From Helicobacteraceae bacterium (GTDB taxonomy: Bacteria > Campylobacterota > Campylobacteria > Campylobacterales > Sulfurimonadaceae), in contig JALSUN010000052.1 in NCBI GenBank assembly GCA_027061425.1, positions 1-13,703 on the forward strand: a stretch of 13,703 bases of DNA. The letters run 5' to 3'. Under the pieces are notes generated by a model that did no database searches, was not told where the DNA came from, and worked only from the letters and a program-made list of their open reading frames with translations. Made by a program: the position numbers and the translations under genes. The stretch's first letter is position 1. Every line of letters begins with the position of its first letter. Of the stretch, positions 7,645 through 13,703 are shown piece after piece.

Positions 7645-7650
7645 AGTATA
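7645..7650 (-). promoter_or_regulatory. Candidate -10 element for the efflux operon
   Basis: The minus strand reads CGCTTTTTTTATACT about 80 nt before the channel gene ATG. A T run leading straight into a TATAAT-like hexamer with no -35 box fits the sigma-70 pattern described for Campylobacter. A second, weaker candidate is TAATAT about 35-40 nt before the ATG. No adjacent regulator gene and no perfect operator palindrome are visible in the 187-nt spacer. Confidence 0.35.
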
Positions 7651-7723
7651 AAAAAAGCGTGGATTTGAAACAGTTTAAAAAGAGGAGGGTGTTGGGTATA
7701 TGCTAAGGTGATAATAAATATAG

Positions 7724-7746
7724 AGCTACCCTATGCAAGGGTAGCT
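7724..7746 (-). terminator. Intrinsic terminator after the FadL-family gene
   Basis: A perfect 9-bp stem (AGCTACCCT / AGGGTAGCT) with a 5-nt loop begins 6 nt after the stop codon of the FadL-family gene. On the minus strand it is followed by CTATATTTATTATC, a T-rich but interrupted tract. It separates the FadL gene from the efflux operon, which therefore needs its own promoter. Confidence 0.65.
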
Positions 7747-7752
7747 AGAAGG

Positions 7753-9354
7753 TTAAAATTTGTAGTTCATACCCAGTGAAAGTGTCATTTGCTGCATTTT
7801 TGTTTTGTACTCGTAAGTCATGTCTAGACCTGGAATGACCAAGCCATCTAGGTAGCCAGGTACTTGACTTCCTACAAGGTTGCTTGCACCTGGGATAAGT
7901 GCACCTGAACGAGATCCCTCTGTTTCAGGAGAATACATAAAGGCACCATCAAAAGTTAAGTAGTCTGTGACGTCATAACCTGCACCGAGTGTGAAGTGTG
8001 TTGTAGCGATAGCAGGAAAACCGACCATATTAAGCTGTGAAATGGCTTGGTTAAAGACTAAGGTACCTTGCATGTCGGTCATGTTCGCACCCCATTCACC
8101 AGAAACATCTTTTAGTGGAGAATCAGCGTAGTTATATCCCCCGCGAAAACGAAAGTCTTTAGTGGGTTTAAATTCAAAACCCATAGCGTAAACACTCTGG
8201 TTTTCCCATCCAAAATCTTTATAGCCTTCAGCTAATCCCCACGCGATATAACGATAATCGCCTGTTATAACTACTTGGTCCGTTAATTCATAACCAAACC
8301 CAATAGCAACTTCCCAAGGCTGTTCTAGTGTTAAATCATCTAGGTTTTTTGGATTTGTTGCTTCCAGAGAGTCACTGATAAGACCAGAAGGCATAAGCTG
8401 TACAATAGCACCTGCCGCATCTTGGCAATTAAGTGCTCCACCACAACCACCATTACTTTGAAGCTGATTAGCTATAGCATCTTTAACTGCCTGGTCTTGA
8501 GTATTCCCACCAGCATCACCTAAAGCTGCAATAGCACCACCTGTATAGTCATTGGCCATGTTGACCATGGCATGAGGGCCAAACTGACTGAAGTTTGCGA
8601 CATTTTTATAGGTATATGATAAAGAAGATTGGTACGTTGTACCAATACGTAGTTTGTCAGTTACTTTAATATCCATACCTGCTTGATAACCAAGTGCTGG
8701 GACCAAGTCCTCTCCACCTATATTTGTACCAAATAGACCGGAACGTGTAGACTGGTCAGGATTTCTTGTTGCATTACCACTAATGTCTGCAGGTGTTTGT
8801 GCCTCATCATAGTTTAAAGACATAGAACCTAAACCAAGAACTGGAGCAAAACCAAAGGTGACATTACCATTTCTATATGAGGCAGCAGGGATGATCTTCA
8901 TAAGCATCATTCCTGTTTTCATACGACGTTGTGCATTGTTTGGTTTACCATTATAGTCAAGAGCCATACCCGCAATACCCATCATTGTAGCACCCCATGA
9001 CCATCTGTCATTGATCTTACTGACATAGGACATGGTTGGGATGAAGTTGGTATCTGCGTGGTTTTCGCTGTTTACATACTGCTTCTGTCCTGTAGTTTCG
9101 TTCAAGAACATGTTGTCTTCAAGGCTGTTACTGACTTTAGCACTAAAGTAGGTGACATCTAGGTGCAGTTCACTGTCTTTAACATCTGCGATCAAAGCAA
9201 CATTTTTGCCCATAGCACCAGAACCATCAGAGAAGTGAGCGACACCTGTACCACCCATAGAACGAGAGACGGTACCTGTACCAATCATGTTGACACCATT
9301 GGTCGCAAGAAGAGAAGACGCAGCATAGCTGAGTAGAAGGAGTTTTTTTATCAT
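7753..9354 (-). CDS. OmpP1/FadL/TodX-family outer-membrane transport protein
   Basis: This predicted outer-membrane beta-barrel for uptake of hydrophobic compounds has 533 residues. A signal peptide occupies ~1-18 (KKLLLLSYAASSLLA). The family's N-terminal plug signature follows: GTGTVSRSMGGTGVAHFSDG (25-44). Alternating hydrophobic strands run through the rest, with family-like segments LRIGTTYQSSLSYTY (235-249), EQPWEVAIGFGYELTDQVVI (344-363) and FRFRGGYNYADSPL (401-414). It ends LGMNYKF with the terminal Phe recognised by the BAM machinery. Two points are odd. The usual NPA motif of FadL plugs is not found at its place (the sequence there is MGKNVALI, 48-55), and a Gly/Ala-rich insertion at ~270-320 holds the only two cysteines (304 and 310), a likely disulfide. 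The ATG has an AGG site 8 nt upstream. The substrate is not predictable; long-chain fatty acids, hydrocarbons or aromatic compounds are known for relatives. Confidence 0.88.
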   Translation of the reverse strand: MIKKLLLLSYAASSLLATNGVNMIGTGTVSRSMGGTGVAHFSDGSGAMGKNVALIADVKDSELHLDVTYFSAKVSNSLEDNMFLNETTGQKQYVNSENHADTNFIPTMSYVSKINDRWSWGATMMGIAGMALDYNGKPNNAQRRMKTGMMLMKIIPAASYRNGNVTFGFAPVLGLGSMSLNYDEAQTPADISGNATRNPDQSTRSGLFGTNIGGEDLVPALGYQAGMDIKVTDKLRIGTTYQSSLSYTYKNVANFSQFGPHAMVNMANDYTGGAIAALGDAGGNTQDQAVKDAIANQLQSNGGCGGALNCQDAAGAIVQLMPSGLISDSLEATNPKNLDDLTLEQPWEVAIGFGYELTDQVVITGDYRYIAWGLAEGYKDFGWENQSVYAMGFEFKPTKDFRFRGGYNYADSPLKDVSGEWGANMTDMQGTLVFNQAISQLNMVGFPAIATTHFTLGAGYDVTDYLTFDGAFMYSPETEGSRSGALIPGASNLVGSQVPGYLDGLVIPGLDMTYEYKTKMQQMTLSLGMNYKF

Positions 9355-9393
9355 TTTTTATACCTATAAATTATCTATTTATTACTCCGAAAA

Positions 9394-9410
9394 ATAATAA
9401 AAAAAGAATT
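9394..9410 (-). promoter_or_regulatory. Possible promoter for the FadL-family gene
   Basis: The minus strand reads TTCTTTTTTTATTAT, a T run leading into a TATTAT hexamer, located between the upstream terminator and the FadL start and giving a leader of about 33 nt. The layout suits a Campylobacterota promoter, but the spacer is so A/T-rich that chance matches are expected. Readthrough from the lipoprotein gene is an alternative. Confidence 0.3.
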
Positions 9411-9426
9411 TTGAGGGGATTAAAAG

Positions 9427-9447
9427 TGACACCCAAGATGGGTGTCA
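9427..9447 (-). terminator. Intrinsic terminator after the 748-residue lipoprotein gene
   Basis: A perfect 9-bp stem (TGACACCCA / TGGGTGTCA) with a 3-nt loop lies 12 nt after the stop codon and is followed on the minus strand by CTTTTAATC. The stem is strong and the T tract short, so partial readthrough into the FadL gene is possible. Confidence 0.6.
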
Positions 9448-9459
9448 AAGTGTAAAGGA

Positions 9460-11706
9460 TTACTGAACAGCTACTGTCTGAGCAGCATTGTCAGCATCGA
9501 TACCGATAGCTGTTAGACTAGAGTCTACCAAACTATTAAGGTATGCAATAACTGCTGCAGTGTCTTCTGGAGAAACTACACGCACTTTGTAAACATAAAG
9601 ACCGTCAAGGTTTGTTCCATCAGCGTCAACTGCGATGATAGAGTCAGAATCCATAGTAACAGCTTCCATTGTGATTGTTTTCACTGGATTAGCTGCTTGA
9701 GGAAGGTTCACTTCGTTAACCAAGTCAGCATTAGGTGTTACAACATAGATGTCAAGGTATCCTGCATCAAAACTAAAGTCAGTAGTAGCAATACTTGCAT
9801 TACCAACATTCTGTGGTGCTTTCAACCAGTCAATAGCCATTAACCAGCTTGGAATATAAACATTTTCTGCACTTGGATAGAAGTACTCACGTACTAAGTC
9901 AGCATCACTAAGATCAGCTAACCAACCTGCATCAACAACATTGTTATAGTATGCAGTAGCACCACTAGTTGCAGAAGTATATGCATAGTCCCAAGTGATT
10001 TGGTCAAATGCTGGAAGTGAGAAATTACCTTCAGCTTGTGCCATAGTCATACCACCTACATTAACCATATCTTCACGGATAGCAAGTTCAAGCAGACCGT
10101 GGAAACCTTTTACTGTTTCACCTGAGCCTAGTACTGTTGTAGCAGTAGACGTTGGAGAACCAATAACTGTGTCATATGCTTTTAGTCCTTCTGCTTGGTA
10201 GCATGCAAATACATTATTATCAGTTAAACAACCAAAAATACTAGCATCATCCCAAGCCGTACCAACAACTGAAAGTGTATCACTAATCCATGGTGAGCTT
10301 ATAGTACCAAGACCCGCTGAACGTGCTGGTGCATTTGTTGTACTAGTTGATGTGTACTGGTTGTAAAGGTCTTTAGCGCCATCTGCAACAGTACCCCAAA
10401 TATTAACACCATTCTGCTCTGCCCAGAAGTAACCTGCACTCATGAACTGTGAACCATATGTGAAGTAACGATCCGCCGGAATAAGTTTTGCAAAACCAAT
10501 GAATGCGCTTGTATACTTACCAAAGCCATACTTGTTAACACCTTCATACATACCGCCAGCGATAGAGATGATGTTATAGTAACCCTGAATTGTGTCATCA
10601 GCAGCAAATGCAGTTGTTTCATTTTTACCAAGGAAGATCTCATCCATGAAAAGTGTTACATTGGCAGCACTCTTCGCTTTTACCTTGTCCATAGCAGCTA
10701 CGAAAGCATCTGTAGAACCTGGTGTTCTGAACATTGCATAGAAGAACTGCTCATTGATGAGTTCGTTAGCATCACCATGACCAGATGTTGTGTTGCCATC
10801 AAGTGTTACTTCGTTACCTGTTGTAAACATAAGACCTGCAAATTTGTCAGTTGAAGCATCTTTGTAAGTTGCACTACCTGTACCTGGCTCAATGAAGTAA
10901 TCAGCAGCGTACTTTTCTAGAAGCACACCCATGTAACCTGTAGTTGAGTATTTAACACTGTCATCATGAACTGCGTTGTCACTAGAAAGGATCATTGCGT
11001 CTGTTAGACATCCGTACATAGTAGCATCGATCTTTTCAAAGAAAAATCTACCTAGGTTATCACGCTCATCAGCAAGTGCAACAAACTTTTCACCAAACTC
11101 ACTGTTTGTTTGAAGCATAGGACACATTTTTACTGTAAGACCCCAGTTTTCTTCAAGAGCATTAATCATAATGTCTGTAACTGTTTGAGATTTACGTGCA
11201 AGATCTAGCATTACAACAGTAACACCTTCTGAGTTTAGAACAACATCAAAAGCGGCACCGGTGATCTTGTCTCCAAGTTTTGTGTCCATAATATCGACAA
11301 GACCATCTTTGAGTTTGTCTCCAATCTTACTAAATACACCACGTCTTGCTGAACTTTTTGTAGGAGCATTATTTGTGATTGCAGCTGCCAAGGCTTTGTA
11401 GACTTCCATATCACTCTCAAGGCCATTTTCAGATTTGATCTGCTCTATATAAGCTTGCATCTCTTCATCTTCTGAAGCTAGTACTGCTAATTTAACTGTT
11501 AGGTCAGACTCAGCCTGAGCACGATCAGCTTCACTTGCACCAGCAAAAGCACTAGAAGAAGCTTGAAACTTATCTGCGCTTGAAACATCGCTTTTAGTTA
11601 GTTTTACACCTTGGTCTTGGCTGTCTCCTTTAGAAGCATCGCTACATCCTTGAAGTAGTAGTCCTGCCAGTAGAACTGATCCCGCATAGTGTTTCCAATT
11701 ATTCAT
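9460..11706 (-). CDS. Large predicted lipoprotein of unknown function, adjacent to FadL homologue
   Basis: I do not recognise this 748-residue family. Residues 1-21 form a lipoprotein signal ending LLLQGC (Cys21 lipidated), followed by a polar Ser/Asp/Lys-rich linker to ~60. Residues ~60-110 are acidic and helical. An amphipathic stretch with TNNAPTKSSARRGVFSKIGD lies at 111-130, and the remainder is Ala-, Asp-, Thr- and aromatic-rich, suggesting an exported, acidic globular protein. Besides Cys21 there are four cysteines (195, 233, 493, 502). Two lie in near-identical contexts, YGCLTDAM (231-238) and FGCLTDNN (491-498), and a NAP-x-x-S-A motif also occurs twice (114 and 458), hinting at two related halves. 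No GxSxG lipase serine, zinc-binding HExxH or other catalytic motif is found. The ATG is preceded by AAAAGGA, a strong ribosome site. The neighbouring FadL channel suggests a role in handling a hydrophobic substrate at the outer membrane, but that is inference only. Confidence 0.8.
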   Translation of the reverse strand: MNNWKHYAGSVLLAGLLLQGCSDASKGDSQDQGVKLTKSDVSSADKFQASSSAFAGASEADRAQAESDLTVKLAVLASEDEEMQAYIEQIKSENGLESDMEVYKALAAAITNNAPTKSSARRGVFSKIGDKLKDGLVDIMDTKLGDKITGAAFDVVLNSEGVTVVMLDLARKSQTVTDIMINALEENWGLTVKMCPMLQTNSEFGEKFVALADERDNLGRFFFEKIDATMYGCLTDAMILSSDNAVHDDSVKYSTTGYMGVLLEKYAADYFIEPGTGSATYKDASTDKFAGLMFTTGNEVTLDGNTTSGHGDANELINEQFFYAMFRTPGSTDAFVAAMDKVKAKSAANVTLFMDEIFLGKNETTAFAADDTIQGYYNIISIAGGMYEGVNKYGFGKYTSAFIGFAKLIPADRYFTYGSQFMSAGYFWAEQNGVNIWGTVADGAKDLYNQYTSTSTTNAPARSAGLGTISSPWISDTLSVVGTAWDDASIFGCLTDNNVFACYQAEGLKAYDTVIGSPTSTATTVLGSGETVKGFHGLLELAIREDMVNVGGMTMAQAEGNFSLPAFDQITWDYAYTSATSGATAYYNNVVDAGWLADLSDADLVREYFYPSAENVYIPSWLMAIDWLKAPQNVGNASIATTDFSFDAGYLDIYVVTPNADLVNEVNLPQAANPVKTITMEAVTMDSDSIIAVDADGTNLDGLYVYKVRVVSPEDTAAVIAYLNSLVDSSLTAIGIDADNAAQTVAVQ

Positions 11707-11804
11707 TTGTATCCTTTTAATATGTGTGATTGTAAATAACTCTCTGTTATAACTAATATAAAGCTATAAAATAACAGTTGTTTACTAATCTTTAAACTGT
11801 ACCT

Positions 11805-11810
11805 AGTATA
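11805..11810 (-). promoter_or_regulatory. Candidate -10 element for the lipoprotein gene
   Basis: The minus strand reads ATTATTTATACT-AGGTAC about 100 nt before the lipoprotein ATG. The hexamer is the same TATACT proposed for the efflux operon. Nearer alternatives are TATATT and TATAAC within 60 nt of the ATG. The region is too A/T-rich to choose between them without transcript mapping. Confidence 0.3.
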
Positions 11811-11904
11811 AATAATTATTATTTTACTTGAGCTGAAATTTTGTGATTAATTTGTAATTATTTTGAAATAAACTATAGAAAATCTGCTAAAAAATAGAGT
11901 TAAA

Positions 11905-11919
11905 TCCCTAAAATAGGGA
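11905..11919 (-). terminator. Weak hairpin, possible dnaG terminator
   Basis: A 6-bp perfect stem with a 3-nt loop, followed on the minus strand by TTTAACTCTATTTTTT. The stem is short and the T tract is displaced, so this is a tentative call. It is the only stem-plus-T arrangement seen between dnaG and the lipoprotein gene. Confidence 0.3.
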
Positions 11920-12007
11920 AGTTGTGGTTTATGTTTCATTAGTAATTCTGATAAAGGTAAAATGAGTAGAAAAGTAACAAAATAGTGCTTGTTCTTACTT
12001 CAAGCTG

Positions 12008-13654
12008 TTACGAAGTGACCAATTTCCCCTGTTTTAACATACTGATCTTTCCTCTTAATTCTCTGATCAAAAAGGATTTTTTCTCAAATGACTCATGTTG
12101 TTGGGACATGATGTTTTTGAGTTTTCTACTATAGTGTTGGGCTAAAAATGTGAGCAGTTCTTTATGCAAGGCCTCTTCAGAAGTATAACTTTGGATGGAG
12201 GTGTTCAGAGAGAGGGCCATGAGTTGGGGATGGTCAAACTGTTGTTTAATAACGAGGTCAAACTCAAATGGGTGAAACTGCATCATGTCTATAGAGATAT
12301 AATCTAAAATTTGGTCACTTAAAGCAGGGTTTTCTATCATGCTCTTTATGAGACTCAGTTCCCATACATCATAGTGGTTAGAGTGCGTAGGTGTCATAGT
12401 GGGCTGGTTGCTGTGTTGTTGGTTTAAGCGGATGAGGGAGGGACTGATAGCAAGTCTTGCAGCTAAAAAGCTTTTGTACTCCTCTTGAAGCAGGGGCGTT
12501 AAAGTTTTTAAAAAACCTATACTCTCGTTGAGTGCTTGCTCTTTTGCCTTAGGATTACGAAGGTCATAGAGGTTCAAGGTCTCTTGGATGACAAATTCTA
12601 TAAAGGGTATTGGGGTATGAAACATCTTGTTGAGTGTTTCAAGCTGGCCTGTATGTACCATGTCGGCGGGGTCAAGTCCACCCTCAAATATGACAACACC
12701 ACCATCAAAGCCTCCAGTACTCAAAATCTTAGAGGCTTTAAGTGCGGCAGCACGACCTGCGTTGTCTCCGTCATATGCCATGATGATGCGAGGCTCACCC
12801 TTGCGTAAAAGAGGAAGGTGCTCTTGGGTCAAGGCTGTTCCTAGTGTGGCGACAGCACTGCTAAATCCTGCCTGATGAAGCATAACAACATCTAAGTAAC
12901 CTTCAGTGATGATGATCTGTTTTTGTTTATAGATCTCCTGTTTCGCCAAGTCATAAGCATATAGTAAGCGCGACTTGTTAAAGAGTGGGGTTTGTGGTGA
13001 GTTGATGTACTTGGCTTGGTGCCCTGTAATCGTACGTCCCCCAAAACCAACACTTGCGCCATTGGGAGCATGAATAGGAAAGATAATGCGCTCCATAAAT
13101 CGTGCATACTCTCGTCCTCCGTCACTTCCTGCGACACCCATCTCTACCGCTTCACTCATACTAAACTGGTTTGACTTTATGAACTGTATGGTCTTAAAAG
13201 ATTCAGGTGCATAACCAATACCAAATTTCTCTATAGAAGCCATAGAGACACCACGTTCATTGAGGTAGGCTTGTGCTGTTGGCATCGTAGGCAGTAGTGA
13301 CTGGTACCACTGTGAGAGCTTTTCCATAAGTTGGGAGCGTTTTTTCTGTGGGTTTTTATTGTCAGTATAATGTAAGGTGTAGTTGTTTTGGTCAGCAAGG
13401 CGTTCAATGGCCTCAGGATAGTTGAGCTTTTCATACTCCATGACAAATTTAATGGCATCACCGCCAGCACCACATCCAAAACAGTGATAGATCTGCTTTT
13501 GAGGACTGATGACAAAAGAGGGAGACTTCTCATCGTGAAAAGGACAGTTCGCCTTAAAATTGGCACCTGCTTTTTTAACCTCTATATAGTTACTGATAAC
13601 ATCTAGGATGTCTATGCGGGCTTTTAGCCCTTCGATGGAGTCTTGGGAAATCAT
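12008..13654 (-). CDS. dnaG: DNA primase DnaG
   Basis: This is the replicative primase, which synthesises the RNA primers for leading- and lagging-strand DNA synthesis and works with the DnaB helicase. It has 548 residues, matching the ~550-residue DnaG of Campylobacterota. The N-terminal zinc ribbon has the CHC2 ligands C37-P-F-H40 and C58-F-G-C61. The catalytic core follows (~110-330), with ERIIFPI (188-194), GFGGRTI (203-209), and the TOPRIM signature EGYLDVVMLH (251-260), where Glu251 is the metal-binding acid. AYDGD (293-297) supplies Asp295 and Asp297, and GLDPAD lies at 326-331. The C-terminal ~190 residues form the divergent helicase-interacting region. The ATG at 13654 begins MISQDSIEGLKARIDILDVI, the usual DnaG N-terminus. 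No convincing Shine-Dalgarno site precedes it, so translation may be weak or coupled to an upstream gene outside the window. All catalytic residues seen are intact. Confidence 0.97.
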   Translation of the reverse strand: MISQDSIEGLKARIDILDVISNYIEVKKAGANFKANCPFHDEKSPSFVISPQKQIYHCFGCGAGGDAIKFVMEYEKLNYPEAIERLADQNNYTLHYTDNKNPQKKRSQLMEKLSQWYQSLLPTMPTAQAYLNERGVSMASIEKFGIGYAPESFKTIQFIKSNQFSMSEAVEMGVAGSDGGREYARFMERIIFPIHAPNGASVGFGGRTITGHQAKYINSPQTPLFNKSRLLYAYDLAKQEIYKQKQIIITEGYLDVVMLHQAGFSSAVATLGTALTQEHLPLLRKGEPRIIMAYDGDNAGRAAALKASKILSTGGFDGGVVIFEGGLDPADMVHTGQLETLNKMFHTPIPFIEFVIQETLNLYDLRNPKAKEQALNESIGFLKTLTPLLQEEYKSFLAARLAISPSLIRLNQQHSNQPTMTPTHSNHYDVWELSLIKSMIENPALSDQILDYISIDMMQFHPFEFDLVIKQQFDHPQLMALSLNTSIQSYTSEEALHKELLTFLAQHYSRKLKNIMSQQHESFEKKSFLIRELRGKISMLKQGKLVTS

Positions 13655-13703
13655 AGTGATAGTGTAGTTGGTTTTGGGTTAGGCCTTGGTTAGAGGGTCT
13701 TAG
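13655..13703 (-). other. Short region upstream of dnaG at the window edge
   Basis: These 49 nt precede dnaG on the minus strand. One minus-strand frame stays open from the window edge through the dnaG start until about 13582, so an upstream gene could overlap dnaG. The stretch is too short to identify a product. No -10-like element or clear ribosome binding site is visible here. Confidence 0.25.

Larger units (their letters stand above)
11707..12007. other. A+T-rich spacer between dnaG and the lipoprotein gene
   Basis: This 301-nt spacer has no supported gene. It holds the lipoprotein ribosome binding site (AAAAGGA), promoter-like hexamers, and a small hairpin (TCCCTA-TTT-TAGGGA on the minus strand, 11905-11919). 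On the minus strand that hairpin is followed by TTTAA and, a few bases later, a T6 run, so it could end dnaG transcription about 90 nt past the stop. The rest is simple A/T-rich sequence. Confidence 0.5.

Noticed and set aside
9460..11706. Lipoprotein as a VolA/Pla-1-type lipase
   Set aside because: The genomic position beside FadL fits, but there is no GxSxG nucleophile motif anywhere in the 748 residues.
11847..11939. 30-codon minus-strand open frame (MKHKPQLPYF...) in the spacer after dnaG
   Set aside because: It has no ribosome binding site, contains the putative dnaG hairpin and has ordinary A/T-rich spacer composition, so nothing supports translation.
13231..13566. 111-codon minus-strand open frame inside dnaG
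   Set aside because: It is out of frame with a clear, intact DnaG, and its translation shows no recognisable motif.
1..13703. CRISPR array, insertion sequence or prophage genes
   Set aside because: I found no regularly spaced repeats, no transposase- or integrase-like protein and no terminal inverted repeats flanking a gene.

Overview
The window looks like chromosomal DNA of a Campylobacterota (epsilonproteobacterial) species, most plausibly a Sulfurimonas/Sulfurovum-type sulfur bacterium. The evidence is moderate to low G+C, A/T-rich spacers with T-run-plus-TATAMT promoter-like sites, a 548-residue DnaG of the size usual in that group, and an efflux operon in the order outer-membrane channel, membrane fusion protein, RND pump, which is also the order of Helicobacter pylori hefABC. 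The genus is an inference from style, not from a database match. Every gene I can support lies on the minus strand.

Layout, read in the direction of transcription (right to left). dnaG (13654-12008) encodes a complete replicative primase. A 301-nt A+T-rich spacer follows. Next is a 748-residue lipoprotein of unknown function (11706-9460), a hairpin terminator, and then an OmpP1/FadL-family outer-membrane channel (9354-7753) ending in a second hairpin terminator. After a 187-nt spacer with a promoter-like site comes a tightly overlapping three-gene efflux operon. Its members are an outer-membrane TolC-type channel carrying an extra N-terminal substrate-binding-protein domain (7565-5193), a lipoprotein membrane fusion protein (5196-4102, 4-nt ATGA overlap) and an RND permease (4102-980, GTG start, 1-nt overlap). 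A spacer with two inverted repeats and a clear tRNA promoter leads to tRNA-Ala(GGC) (870-795). About 240 nt further on, a type I restriction-modification methyltransferase gene (hsdM, 554 to 1) starts and runs off the left edge.

How the parts work together. The three efflux genes should build one tripartite pump spanning inner membrane, periplasm and outer membrane. The unusual part is the ABC-type solute-binding domain fused to the channel with no ABC permease or ATPase nearby, which suggests that a ligand is captured or sensed at the channel itself. The lipoprotein and FadL homologue are adjacent and co-oriented and may form an outer-membrane uptake pair for a hydrophobic compound, but no catalytic motif supports a specific role. 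The tRNA/hsdM junction could mark the edge of an accessory island. dnaG and tRNA-Ala are ordinary core genes.

The best candidate for something undescribed is the binding-protein/TolC fusion within the RND operon. The orphan lipoprotein next to FadL is second.
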